Assembly (NCBI RefSeq): GCF_001894765.1
Contig: NZ_BCWV01000009.1
Span: 1-64,000 of the forward strand
Length of the DNA: 64,000 bases
Source of the DNA: Rhodococcoides corynebacterioides NBRC 14404
Lineage (GTDB): Bacteria > Actinomycetota > Actinomycetes > Mycobacteriales > Mycobacteriaceae
Direction: 5' to 3'
Part shown: piece by piece, positions 17,520 through 25,965 of the stretch
Layout: the number at the start of each line of letters is the position of its first letter
Numbering within the stretch: the stretch's first letter is position 1
Made by a program: the position numbers and the translations under genes
Notes under the pieces: generated by a model
The model's input: only the letters and a program-made list of their open reading frames with translations
Databases searched by the model: none
Told to the model about the DNA's origin: nothing

Positions 17520-19583
17520 GTGACCACGATTCCGCTGTCCCTGCACGTCGTGCACTCCCACGACGGCCGCTCCTCGCGCTCCACCCTCACCTGCCGCTAC
17601 AAGTGCGGCGACGCCTGCTTCCACGACGTCCCCAACACCTCGACGGGGGAGTACTTCGGCGACGTCGTGAAGACGGCGATGTCGCGGCGCGGCATCCTCA
17701 AGGGCGGGGCGATGGCCGTGGTGGCCGTCGGCGCGACCGGCGCGCTCGCGGCCTGCGGTGGGGGTAACCGGTCCGGTACGGCGACGACGGCGGATCCGTC
17801 GTCCACGCTGCCCCCCGAGCCGCGCGGACTGGACTTCGCCGCGGTGGCGCCGAACACCGAGGACGCCGTGGTGATCCCGGAGGGCCACGAGCAGGCCGTC
17901 GTGATCCGGTGGGGCGACCAGGTGGTGGCGGGTGCGCCGGAGTTCGATTTCGACAACCAGACCGCCGCGGCGCAGGAGAAGCAGTTCGGCTTCAACAACG
18001 ACTTCGCGGGTCTGCTGCCGATCGACGGGTCCAGCACCGACTACCTCCTCGTGGTCAACCACGAGTACACGACCGAGCCGTTCCTCTTCCGGGGCTACGA
18101 CGCGGAGAACCCTACCGCCGAGCAGGTGGCCATCGGTCTGGCCGCCCACGGTCTGTCCGTCGTGGAGGTCAAGGGCGAGAACGGATCCGGGCGTCTCACG
18201 CCGCAGATGGGTCGCTACAACCGCCGCATCACCGGCACCACGGAGTTCGTCCTCACCGGCCCGGCCGCAGGCTCGGACTTCCTCAAGACCTCGGCCGACC
18301 CGACGGGCACGAAGGTCCTCGGCACGTTCAACAACTGTTCGGGTGGTCTCACGCCCTGGGGCACGGTGCTCTCCGGCGAGGAGAACATCAACCAGTACTT
18401 CGCCAACGCCGAGTCGGTGACCGACCCGACGGCCGCGGCACGCCTGGCGCGCTACGGCGTGGAAGGGGCTGCGTCCGAACGGAAGTGGGAGCGCTTCGAC
18501 AAGCGGTTCGACCTGGCGCAGGAGCCCAACGAGGTCAACCGCTTCGGCTGGGTGGTCGAGGTGAACCCGTGGGACCCCACCTCGACCCCGATCAAGCACA
18601 CCGCCCTCGGCCGGTTCAAGCACGAAGCCGCGACGATCCACGTCACCGACGACGGCACGGTGGTCGCCTACAGCGGCGACGACGAGCGCTTCGACTACAT
18701 GTACAAGTTCGTCTCGTCGCGAAAGATGATGCAGGGCAACGGCCCCGCGGCCATGCGGTCGAACCTGACGCTGCTCGACGCGGGCACCCTGTACGTCGCG
18801 AAGCTCACCGGCGATTCGCCCGACGAGATCGACGGCAGCGGCGCACTCCCCGCCTCGGGCCGCTTCGCGGGCACGGGCGAGTGGATTCCGTTGCTGCGCA
18901 CGGGCGAGGACGGACGCGGCGAGTCCCTCGTGGACGGCATGTCGGCGGAGGAGGTGGCGGTGTTCACCCGCCAGGCCGGGGACAAGGTCGGCGCCACCAA
19001 GATGGACCGGCCGGAGGACTTCGAGCCCAACCCGGTGACGGGCAAGGTGTACGTGGCGCTGACCAACAACTCCAACCGCGGCACCGAGGGCACGGCTCCC
19101 GCCGACGAGGCCAACCCCCGCACCAAGAACAAGAACGGTCAGGTCCTCGAGCTGGACGACGACCACGCGGGCACCGGTTTCACGTGGAACCTTCTCCTCG
19201 TCTGCGGTGACCCCGAGGCCGCCGACACGTACTTCGGTGGGTTCGACAAGTCGCAGGTCAGCCCCATCAGCTGCCCCGACAACCTGGCGTTCGACCCGGC
19301 GGGCAACCTGTGGATCTCCACCGACGGCAACGCACTCGAGTCGAACGACGGCCTGTTCTCGGTGGTCCTCGACGGCGAGCGCCGTGGCCAGACCAAGCAG
19401 TTCCTCACGGTCCCCAAGGGTGCCGAGACCTGCGGCCCGATCGTGCAGGAGCAGCGCGTCGTGGTGTCGGTACAGCACCCGGGCGAGCTCGACGACGCCA
19501 GCGCCGACGCCCCGGCCTCGCACTGGCCCGACGGCGGCGACTCCCAGCCGCGCCCGTCCGTGGTGGCGGTCTGGAAGGCCTGA
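17520..19583 (+). CDS. PhoX family phosphatase (DUF839), Tat lipoprotein
   Basis: 687 residues, GTG 17520 chosen because the family shares the start segment LSLHVVHSHDGRS and a Cys cluster C25-x3-C29-x3-C33. A twin-arginine signal lies internally (SRRGILKGG, R56-R57) with lipobox LAAC (C79). The mature domain is the PhoX beta-propeller (NNCSGGLTPWGTVLSGEENI, GRFKHEAATIH, DRPEDFEPNPVTGKVYVALTNN, CPDNLAFDPAGNLWISTDG). Family members are Ca/Fe-dependent phosphatases that release phosphate outside the cell. The conserved cytoplasmic-side Cys-rich leader before the Tat signal is unusual. Confidence 0.85.
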   Translation: MTTIPLSLHVVHSHDGRSSRSTLTCRYKCGDACFHDVPNTSTGEYFGDVVKTAMSRRGILKGGAMAVVAVGATGALAACGGGNRSGTATTADPSSTLPPEPRGLDFAAVAPNTEDAVVIPEGHEQAVVIRWGDQVVAGAPEFDFDNQTAAAQEKQFGFNNDFAGLLPIDGSSTDYLLVVNHEYTTEPFLFRGYDAENPTAEQVAIGLAAHGLSVVEVKGENGSGRLTPQMGRYNRRITGTTEFVLTGPAAGSDFLKTSADPTGTKVLGTFNNCSGGLTPWGTVLSGEENINQYFANAESVTDPTAAARLARYGVEGAASERKWERFDKRFDLAQEPNEVNRFGWVVEVNPWDPTSTPIKHTALGRFKHEAATIHVTDDGTVVAYSGDDERFDYMYKFVSSRKMMQGNGPAAMRSNLTLLDAGTLYVAKLTGDSPDEIDGSGALPASGRFAGTGEWIPLLRTGEDGRGESLVDGMSAEEVAVFTRQAGDKVGATKMDRPEDFEPNPVTGKVYVALTNNSNRGTEGTAPADEANPRTKNKNGQVLELDDDHAGTGFTWNLLLVCGDPEAADTYFGGFDKSQVSPISCPDNLAFDPAGNLWISTDGNALESNDGLFSVVLDGERRGQTKQFLTVPKGAETCGPIVQEQRVVVSVQHPGELDDASADAPASHWPDGGDSQPRPSVVAVWKA

Positions 19584-19664
19584 TCCGAGCCCAGTCGTCA
19601 CCCCTCGCGGCCCCTCCTGGCGCATACTCACGGTCACGAACCGCGAGGCAGCGAAGGAGGGGCC

Positions 19665-20633
19665 GTGGCGACGACGCCGGTACTGATCGGATGGTTGCCG
19701 GACGACTCCGGACGGGACGCCGTGGCGTGGGCCGCGCGAGCGGCGGCCACGGCGCGGGCAGCGGGGGCGGACGTCCTGGTGCGCTGCTGCACCGTCCTGC
19801 CCCGCACGTGGCCGTTCCCCACCTCCAATGCGGCCGACGCCGACTACCGCCGCTGGGTACGGGAACGCGGTGACGAGTCGGTGCGCGCCGCGCACGACAC
19901 CCTGACCGAGTTCCTGCAGCCGCAGGAACTGGACGAGCCGGCGGCGTTCCACGTCGACAACCCCGCCGAGTCCGCCGGTCTGATCGGCGCGGCCGCCACC
20001 CACCACACCGACATCGTCGTGCTCGGCTCCACCGACGGCCCGTCGGGCAGGTTCACGCCGGGAAGCACCAGCGACGCGCTGCTCCACTCGTCGCGCGTTC
20101 CCCTCGCGCTCGCCCCCCGCGGGTACGCCGACCGTCGTGGCCCCTTCCGGCGCCTGGCGTGTGCCTACACCGGGACCGAGGAATCCGACGACGCCGTCGA
20201 CACCGCCGCGGTTCTCGCGAATCGGTGGGGAATCCCGCTCCACCTGGTCGCCTTCGCCCCCCGTCGCACGACGACGTTCCCGCCGCTCGGTGGGTACGGC
20301 GCCGAGGACCTGGTCACCGCACAGTGGGCCGACCAGGCCACCACCCTGCTGCGCGCGGCCGCAGCGCGGGTCACCGAGAGCTATCCGTCCCTCGCCCCGA
20401 CCTGCGCGGTCGGCGTCGGGGGAGGATGGGAGGACGTTCTCCGGTCGGTCGACCTGGGGGACGACGACGTCCTGGTCCTCGGTTCGTCCCGGCCCGGCCC
20501 GGTCGCCCGGGTCTTCCTGGGGTCGACGGCGTCGAAGATCGTCCGGCACAGTCCCGTTCCGGTGATCGTGGTGCCGCGGGGCAGTCGCCTCGGGTCCGCG
20601 CGCCCGGCGCACTCGTCGAAGGAGACACCATGA
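19665..20633 (+). CDS. Universal stress protein, two tandem UspA domains
   Basis: 322 residues in two repeats (about 1-150 and 160-310). Each repeat ends with an ATP-binding-type loop: GSTDGPSGRFTPGSTSDALL and GSSRPGPVARVFLGSTASKI. GTG start. The stop overlaps the ATG of the following amino-acid permease (ATGA), so the protein is translated with that permease; fusion or pairing of Usp domains with APC permeases is familiar, and a regulatory role on the transporter is a reasonable inference. Confidence 0.88.
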   Translation: MATTPVLIGWLPDDSGRDAVAWAARAAATARAAGADVLVRCCTVLPRTWPFPTSNAADADYRRWVRERGDESVRAAHDTLTEFLQPQELDEPAAFHVDNPAESAGLIGAAATHHTDIVVLGSTDGPSGRFTPGSTSDALLHSSRVPLALAPRGYADRRGPFRRLACAYTGTEESDDAVDTAAVLANRWGIPLHLVAFAPRRTTTFPPLGGYGAEDLVTAQWADQATTLLRAAAARVTESYPSLAPTCAVGVGGGWEDVLRSVDLGDDDVLVLGSSRPGPVARVFLGSTASKIVRHSPVPVIVVPRGSRLGSARPAHSSKETP

Positions 20634-22063
20634 GCGAACGCAGTGCGTCGGGATCCGGGCGGAGCCTGCTCCGCCGCAAACCGTTGGCGGACATCGCCGC
20701 GCTGGAAACGCAGGGCGGGAGCGACCTCAGACGCTCCATGACCACGTTCCAGCTGACGTGCATCGGCGTCGGCTCGACCGTCGGTACCGGCATCTTCTTC
20801 ATCTTCTCGTCCGCCGTGCCGGTGGCGGGTCCCGCCGTGATCTTCTCCTTCGTCATCGCCGCGATCACCGCGGGACTGACTGCGCTCTGCTACGCCGAGC
20901 TCGCGTCGTCGATACCGGCGTCGGGGTCGACCTACACGTACACCTACACGATCATCGGCGAGTTCATCGCGATGCTCGTCGGCGCCTGCTTGATCCTCGA
21001 GTACGGCGTGTCCACGGCAGCGGTGTCGGTGCTGTGGTCGCAGTACCTGAACGACCTGCTCGATCGCACCGTCGGACTGCGCATTCCCGAGGTGTTGTCG
21101 CACGCACCCGGCGGAGGCGAGGGGTTCGGGATCAACCTGCCGGCCGTGGTGCTGGTGGGCCTGTGTGCGCTGCTGTTGATTCGCGGAACCAGCGAATCGG
21201 CACGCGCCAACGTGATCATGGTGATCGTCAAGATCGGCATTCTCGCCATGTTCGCGATCGTCGGCTTCACCGGGTTCAGCCTGGAGAACCTCGAGCCGTT
21301 CGCACCGTTCGGTGTCGCGGGCATCGGCGCGGCGTCGGGCCTGATCTTCTTCTCGTTCATCGGTCTCGACGCGGTGTCGACCGCCGGCGAAGAGGTCGAG
21401 AATCCCCGACGGACGCTTCCGATCGCGCTCATCAGCGCCCTCGTGGTGGTCACTCTCATCTACCTACTGGTCACGCTGTCCGCCATCGGTGCCCAGAAGT
21501 GGACGGAATTCGACGGTCAGGAGGCGGGTCTGGCGGAGATCCTGTCGTACGTCACCGGATCGAGTTGGCCGTCCATCGTCCTGTCCGCGGGCGCCGTGGT
21601 CTCGATCTTCTCGGTCACCCTGGTGACGCTGTACGGCCAGACCCGCATCCTGTTCGCGATGAGCCGCGACGGCATGGTGCCGCCGATCTTCTCCGAGGTG
21701 GCGCCGCGCAGCCTCGTGCCCGTGAAGAACACGATCATCGTGGCATGCTGCGTGGCTCTGCTCGCCGGACTGCTGCCGCTCGACTTCCTGGCCGACCTGG
21801 TGTCGATGGGCACGCTGGTGGCGTTCCTCGTCGTCTCCGCCGGGGTGATCGTGCTGCGCCGGCGTGAGCCCGACATCGACCGTGGGTTCAAGGTCCCGCT
21901 CTACCCGGTCCTGCCGCTGCTCTCGATTGCCGCCTGCCTGTACCTGATCAGCACGCTGCACGTGCAGACGTGGATTCTGTTCGCGATCTGGCTCGGGGCG
22001 ACGTCGGCGCTGTACTTCGGCTACTCCCGGCGGCGGTCCCGGTTGGAGCCGACCGCCGGGTAG
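20630..22063 (+). CDS. APC family amino-acid permease
   Basis: 477 residues with about 12 membrane helices. The N-terminal TFQLTCIGVGSTVGTGIFF is the conserved helix-1 glycine-rich unwound segment of cationic amino-acid-type permeases, and FIGLDAVSTAGEEVENPRR is the conserved helix-6/loop motif. ATG 20630 overlaps the usp stop; GGAGA lies upstream. Substrate specificity unknown (CAT-like by the EEVENP motif). The stop lies inside a duplicated segment shared with the convergent pirin gene. Confidence 0.9.
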   Translation: MSERSASGSGRSLLRRKPLADIAALETQGGSDLRRSMTTFQLTCIGVGSTVGTGIFFIFSSAVPVAGPAVIFSFVIAAITAGLTALCYAELASSIPASGSTYTYTYTIIGEFIAMLVGACLILEYGVSTAAVSVLWSQYLNDLLDRTVGLRIPEVLSHAPGGGEGFGINLPAVVLVGLCALLLIRGTSESARANVIMVIVKIGILAMFAIVGFTGFSLENLEPFAPFGVAGIGAASGLIFFSFIGLDAVSTAGEEVENPRRTLPIALISALVVVTLIYLLVTLSAIGAQKWTEFDGQEAGLAEILSYVTGSSWPSIVLSAGAVVSIFSVTLVTLYGQTRILFAMSRDGMVPPIFSEVAPRSLVPVKNTIIVACCVALLAGLLPLDFLADLVSMGTLVAFLVVSAGVIVLRRREPDIDRGFKVPLYPVLPLLSIAACLYLISTLHVQTWILFAIWLGATSALYFGYSRRRSRLEPTAG

Positions 22064-22139
22064 GCGCCGTGTCACCGCCGGGTAGGCGCCGGGTCTAGCG
22101 ACCGGGTAGGCGCCACGTCACCGCCGGGTCTAGCGACCG
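22056..22139. repeat. Interleaved short direct repeats between convergent genes
   Basis: CCGGGTAGGCGCC occurs at 22056, 22078 and 22102; GTCACCGCCGGGT at 22071 and 22117; GGGTCTAGCGACCG at 22091 and 22126. The first unit contains the permease stop and the last contains the pirin stop, so the two gene ends seem to have been copied into the spacer. Confidence 0.85.
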
Positions 22140-22903
22140 ATGGTCGCGTGCATCTCCCACACGATGACCTCGGCCGCCGAGGTGGTGCTCAGACGCTGAC
22201 CGCCACCACCGGTGACGCGCACCGCGTCACCCTCGCGCAGCACTCCGACGCCTTCGAGCGACGCCTCGCCGCGGGCGACGAAGACGTGGAGGAACGGGGC
22301 GTCCGGCAGCGTCTGCGGAGTGCCGTCGGCACGCAGGCGCGCGACGTGCATCGCGGCGTACTTGTTGCGGATGCGGATGGCGGAGTGGTCGCGGTAGGCG
22401 TCCATGCCCGACGCGACGGGAATCAGTCCGCCCGAGAGCAGCTCGTCGTCGATCTCGAGCTGCTCGTAGCCCGGCGTCACGCCGGCCTCGTCCGGGACGA
22501 CCCACATCTGCACGAAGTGCACGGGGTCGGCGGACGAGTCGGCCGCGTCACGCCGTCGCCACGCGTCGTTCTTCTCGGAGTGGAGAATTCCGGTGCCGGC
22601 GCTCATCCGCTGGGCCAGGCCCGGGTAGATGACGCCGTTGTGTCCGATGGAGTCCTGGTGGACCAGCGACCCCTGCAGCACCCAGGTCACGATTTCCATG
22701 TCGCGGTGCGGGTGGGTGTCGAAACCCGTTCCCGGCGCGACGATGTCGTCGTTGTTGACCATGAGCACCCCGTGATGGGTGTTGTCCGGATCGTAGTGAT
22801 GCCCGAACGAGAACGAGTGGTGCGAGTCGAGCCACTCGATGCGGGTGTGCGGCCGGGTGTCGGCCCGTCGCACGTCGAGCACGGGGGAGGTGGAGGCAGT
22901 CAT
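22130..22903 (-). CDS. Pirin family protein (possible quercetinase)
   Basis: 257-residue two-cupin pirin. Metal-binding residues of the family are visible in GFDTHPHRDMEIVTWVLQG and GTGILHSEKN; SAGTGI and HSFSFG are further pirin hallmarks. Pirins of this type can act as quercetin 2,3-dioxygenases, but substrate is not provable here. It is the last gene of a three-gene minus-strand cluster with wrbA and a VOC protein, divergent from a MarR regulator. ATG 22903 has GGAGG upstream. Confidence 0.9.
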   Translation of the reverse strand: MTASTSPVLDVRRADTRPHTRIEWLDSHHSFSFGHHYDPDNTHHGVLMVNNDDIVAPGTGFDTHPHRDMEIVTWVLQGSLVHQDSIGHNGVIYPGLAQRMSAGTGILHSEKNDAWRRRDAADSSADPVHFVQMWVVPDEAGVTPGYEQLEIDDELLSGGLIPVASGMDAYRDHSAIRIRNKYAAMHVARLRADGTPQTLPDAPFLHVFVARGEASLEGVGVLREGDAVRVTGGGGQRLSTTSAAEVIVWEMHATIGR

Positions 22904-22938
22904 GACGACCTTCCGGGGAGGCGCTGCAGGGGGCGAGG

Positions 22939-23538
22939 TCAGCTCGCGAGCTTCGCGGCGATGCCGGTGACGCGGGTGGCGAGGTGCTCGAGGGCGTTGC
23001 GGGTGGCGTCGTCGATCTCGTTCTTGTTCTCGGGCCCGGTCACGTGGCCGACACCGTACGGGTTGCCGTCGGCGAACTTCAGACCGTCGGTGTAGCCCGG
23101 GGGCACCAGCACGCCGCCGAAGTGCATCAGCGAGGTGTAGAGGTTGACGATGGTGGTCTCCTGGCCGCCGTGCGCGGTCTGGCTGGAGGTGAACGCGGCG
23201 TAGGCCTTGTTCGCGAGCGCGCCCTGTGCCCACAGTCCGCCGAGGGAGTCGATGAACGTCTGGAACTGGCTGGTGGTGCTGCCGAAGCGGGTGGGGGATC
23301 CGAAGATCACGCCGTCGGCCCAGACGATGTCGTCGCCGGTGGCCGCGGGCAGATCCTTGGTGGCCTCGTAGTTGGCGGTCCAGGCCGGGTTCTCGGCGAA
23401 CGTGGCGGGATCCTTGGTCTCGGCGATGTGGCGAACGCGGACCTCCGCGCCGGCGGCCTCGGCGGCCTTGCCGACGATGTCGGCCATCGTGGTGCCGTGG
23501 CCGGTGGAGGAGTAGTAGAGAACGGCGATCTTGGTCAT
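22939..23538 (-). CDS. wrbA: WrbA-type NAD(P)H:quinone oxidoreductase
   Basis: 199-residue flavodoxin-fold protein. The FMN phosphate loop is YYSSTGHGTTMAD; GSPTRFGSTTSQFQTFIDSLGGLW and FTSSQTAHGGQETT are characteristic WrbA segments. The enzyme reduces quinones by two electrons, preventing semiquinone redox cycling. Middle gene of the MarR-linked cluster, 35 bp from pirin and 48 bp from the VOC gene. ATG 23538 preceded by AAAGG. Confidence 0.94.
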   Translation of the reverse strand: MTKIAVLYYSSTGHGTTMADIVGKAAEAAGAEVRVRHIAETKDPATFAENPAWTANYEATKDLPAATGDDIVWADGVIFGSPTRFGSTTSQFQTFIDSLGGLWAQGALANKAYAAFTSSQTAHGGQETTIVNLYTSLMHFGGVLVPPGYTDGLKFADGNPYGVGHVTGPENKNEIDDATRNALEHLATRVTGIAAKLAS

Positions 23539-23586
23539 GGTGTGCCTTTCGGTCGGGGGTGGGACGTCCTGGGAAGTGGTTCGGGG

Positions 23587-24123
23587 CTAGAGGACCTGCT
23601 GGCCGTACATCTCGCCGAGCGGATCGGCGATGAGTTCGAGGCGGGCACCGTCGGGATCGCGGAAGTACAGCGAGACCTCGCTGTGCTCGACCAGCTCGAC
23701 CCCGGCATCGGTCAGCTTGACGCGGAGGTGCTCCCACCGTTCCTGCTCGACACTGATGGCCACGTGGTGCAGGCCACCGAGCACCTCGGCGTAGGGCCCG
23801 ACGTCGAGGCCGGGGAAGTCGAAGAAGGCGAGCAGGTTGCCGTTGCCGATGTCGAAGAAGAAGTGCGACGAGCCGGGATAGTCGCGGTTCTCGATGAGCT
23901 CCGTCAGCGGGAATTCGAGAACGCCCTGGTAGAACTCGATGGTGCGTTCGACGTCGCTGCTGATCAGCGCGGTGTGGTGCAGGCCGCGGGCGGAGGACGT
24001 CGGCCTCGACTCTGCGGGCTGCAGGTGCAGGCCGCGCAGGCGTTCGCGCTCCGCTTCGCCGCGAGCGGCCCGCTCGGTCTCGTCGCGGGGGGTTTCGGCC
24101 GCGGCGTTGCTGTCGATACTCAT
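23587..24123 (-). CDS. VOC family dioxygenase/glyoxalase-like protein
   Basis: 178 residues. A polar, charged N-terminal extension of about 45 residues precedes a VOC fold with GLHHTALIS and GLHHVAIS (metal His residues) and a Glu in DPDGARLELIADP, which gives the usual 2-His-1-Glu metal site. Such proteins are extradiol-dioxygenase-like or glyoxalase-like. First gene of the minus-strand cluster, so nearest the regulated promoter. ATG 24123; the longer upstream open frame crosses the divergent promoter and is rejected. Confidence 0.88.
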   Translation of the reverse strand: MSIDSNAAAETPRDETERAARGEAERERLRGLHLQPAESRPTSSARGLHHTALISSDVERTIEFYQGVLEFPLTELIENRDYPGSSHFFFDIGNGNLLAFFDFPGLDVGPYAEVLGGLHHVAISVEQERWEHLRVKLTDAGVELVEHSEVSLYFRDPDGARLELIADPLGEMYGQQVL

Positions 24124-24148
24124 GATGTCGCCTTCTCGATCGCGGATC

Positions 24149-24213
24149 GTTGCGTCGTCAACAAACACCACCGTAGCGTAAATAATTGCGCCGTCAACTA
24201 TCTGTCGTAGACT
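24149..24213. promoter_or_regulatory. Divergent promoter with two TTG-N6-CAA operator-like sites
   Basis: Sites GTTGCGTCGTCAAC (24149-24162) and ATTGCGCCGTCAAC (24185-24198) are 36 bp apart. On the plus strand TTGCGC (24186-24191), 16 bp, then TAGACT (24208-24213) fits a promoter ending 6 bp before the marR ATG, giving a nearly leaderless transcript. On the minus strand TTGACG (24197-24192), 16 bp, then TACGGT fits a promoter for the VOC-wrbA-pirin cluster. One operator overlaps both -35 boxes, so MarR could repress both directions. Confidence 0.6.
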
Positions 24214-24219
24214 GGCACC

Positions 24220-24681
24220 ATGACGAACTGGTTGACGGACGACGAACAGCGCGCCTGGCGTGCCTATCTCGACTCGACCCGGTTGCTCCTGCAGACCCTC
24301 GACCGTCAGCTCGTCCGCGAATCCGGAATCTCCTTCACCGACTTCGAACTGCTCGTCAAGTTGAGCGAGGCGCCGGGCCGCAGCATGCGCATGCGCGATC
24401 TCGCCGATGCGGTCACCACCACCCGCAGCGGCGTCACCCGTGCCATCACTCGACTCGTCGACGCAGGATGGGTCGTGCGGGTCGAATGCGAGGACGACCG
24501 TCGCGGAATGTCCGCCGAACTCACCGACGCGGGCATGGAGAAGTTGGCGGCGACCAGCCCCGGCCACGTCGACGCCGTCCGGGAATCGATGTTCGACGTC
24601 CTCTCCGACGACGACGTCGACGCCCTGGGCCGCATCTACTCCGACATGCGGGCCCACCTGCAGGCGACGGCGCGTCACTAG
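24220..24681 (+). CDS. MarR family transcriptional regulator
   Basis: 153 residues. Winged-helix core with MRMRDLADAVTTTRSGVTRAITRLVDAGWVVR (recognition helix about 60-85) and the wing CEDDRRGMSAELTDAG (DDRR is a MarR hallmark); terminal helices form the dimer. Divergent from a pirin-WrbA-VOC cluster and flanked by two operator-like sites, so it is the probable repressor of that quinone/aromatic response. No Cys near the N-terminus, so an OhrR-like thiol switch is unlikely; only a bound ligand would relieve repression. Confidence 0.92.
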   Translation: MTNWLTDDEQRAWRAYLDSTRLLLQTLDRQLVRESGISFTDFELLVKLSEAPGRSMRMRDLADAVTTTRSGVTRAITRLVDAGWVVRVECEDDRRGMSAELTDAGMEKLAATSPGHVDAVRESMFDVLSDDDVDALGRIYSDMRAHLQATARH

Positions 24682-24691
24682 GCTCGTCGGT

Positions 24692-25363
24692 ATGTCACCC
24701 ACCGCACTCGTCACGGGCGCCGGCCGCGGACTCGGCGCCGGGATCGCCCGACTGCTCGCCACCGATCACGACGTGCTGGTCGGCGGTACGACGGCCGACT
24801 CGGTGGTCGGGATCGTCGACGAACTGTCCACCGCCACACCGTGGCCCGTCGATCTCACCGACGCCGATGCAGTCCGGGCGGCAACCGCCGACATCGACTC
24901 CCTCGACGTCCTGGTGCACAACGCCGGTGTCGCCGACCTCGGCACGGTCGAGGAACTGACCCTCGAGGACTGGCGACACACGTTCGAGGCCAATGTCTTC
25001 GCGGTCGCCGAGCTCACCCGCCTCCTGCTGCCCGCCCTTCGCCGCGCCCGCGGCCACGTCGTGCTGATCAACTCGGGGGCGGGACTGCGCGCCAACCCGC
25101 GCTGGAGTGCGTACGCCGCCAGCAAGTTCGCGCTGCGCGCCTTCGGAGACGCCCTGCGTCAGGAGGAGCCCGACCTCCGCGTGACCAGCGTGCACCCGGG
25201 TCGCATCGACACCGACATGCAGCGCGCCATCGTCGCGGGTGAGGGGAAGTCCTACGACGGCTCGCAGTACCTCTCCGTCGACACGGTCGCGCGTGCCGTC
25301 CGCCAGGCCATCGACACCCCGGCGGACGCGCACCCGACCGAGATCGTGTTGCGGCCCCGCTGA
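24692..25363 (+). CDS. Short-chain dehydrogenase/reductase
   Basis: 223-residue compact SDR. TGAGRGLGAGIA glycine motif, HNAGVAD, and YAASKFAL (Tyr-x3-Lys) with Ser in INSGAG are present; RVTSVHPGRIDTDM is a common SDR segment after the active site. ATG 24692 is 10 bp after the marR stop, so it is probably transcribed with marR and part of the same response. Substrate unknown. Convergent with a usp gene 16 bp away. Confidence 0.9.
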   Translation: MSPTALVTGAGRGLGAGIARLLATDHDVLVGGTTADSVVGIVDELSTATPWPVDLTDADAVRAATADIDSLDVLVHNAGVADLGTVEELTLEDWRHTFEANVFAVAELTRLLLPALRRARGHVVLINSGAGLRANPRWSAYAASKFALRAFGDALRQEEPDLRVTSVHPGRIDTDMQRAIVAGEGKSYDGSQYLSVDTVARAVRQAIDTPADAHPTEIVLRPR

Positions 25364-25379
25364 ATTCGCGGGCCGGCGC

Positions 25380-25763
25380 TCAGTGGTCGGCCTTGACCAC
25401 CATCACGGGCACCGGGCAGTCGAGCAGCACACGCTGCACGGTGCTACCCATGAGGAACTTGCCGACGGCGCTGCGTCGCTTGGATCCGATCACCACGAGG
25501 GTCGCCCCGACCTCGGCCGCGAGATCGACGATCGCCCCGGCCTCGTCGCCGCCGTCCGGCTCGACCCGCGCCGTGAACTGCCCGTCCCCGAGCACCTCTC
25601 GCACCCGACCGTCGACCGCCTCGCGGTCGGCCGCCGTCACCTCGTCGGTGTCCAGCACCGAGAGCACCACCAGCGCATCCCCACGGAGTTGCGCCTCCGC
25701 GCTCCCCTTCACGAGAGCCTCGCGCCCCTCGGGCGTCGAATTCATCGCCACTGCAACGGTCAT
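25380..25763 (-). CDS. Universal stress protein, single UspA domain
   Basis: 127 residues. N-terminal VAVAMNSTPEGREAL and C-terminal GSKRRSAVGKFLMGSTVQRVLL with G-x2-x9-GST-type ATP loop, ending VPVMVV. ATG 25763 is chosen because the fold starts here; the open frame continues upstream without homology. Stand-alone gene divergent from tctC. Confidence 0.9.
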   Translation of the reverse strand: MTVAVAMNSTPEGREALVKGSAEAQLRGDALVVLSVLDTDEVTAADREAVDGRVREVLGDGQFTARVEPDGGDEAGAIVDLAAEVGATLVVIGSKRRSAVGKFLMGSTVQRVLLDCPVPVMVVKADH

Positions 25764-25880
25764 GGTGAGCCTTTCGGTGTCGTCGTCGGTCCGGCCCCGG
25801 GGCCGGACAGGCACCAGGGTTGCCCGAATCGGGCGAACCCGGTAGCCGTTTCGGCGAACCCGGCCGTGCACACTATGCGC

Positions 25881-25894
25881 ACAATTCGGATTGT
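25881..25894. promoter_or_regulatory. Inverted repeat ACAAT-N4-ATTGT upstream of tctC
   Basis: ACAATTCGGATTGT lies 72 bp before the tctC start in the divergent usp/tct spacer. It may be an operator for the tct operon, whose usual TctDE two-component system is not present nearby. No clear promoter hexamers were identified. Confidence 0.35.
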
Positions 25895-25965
25895 CTGGAC
25901 CAAACGGACAGACAGGTCATACCGTCCATGCCTGTGACCGACACCACGTCCAGAATCTCGAATCC

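Noticed and set aside
17409..20612. 1067-codon open frame on the minus strand
   Set aside because: Antisense to PhoX and the two-domain universal stress protein; Arg/Val/Gly-rich with no motif.
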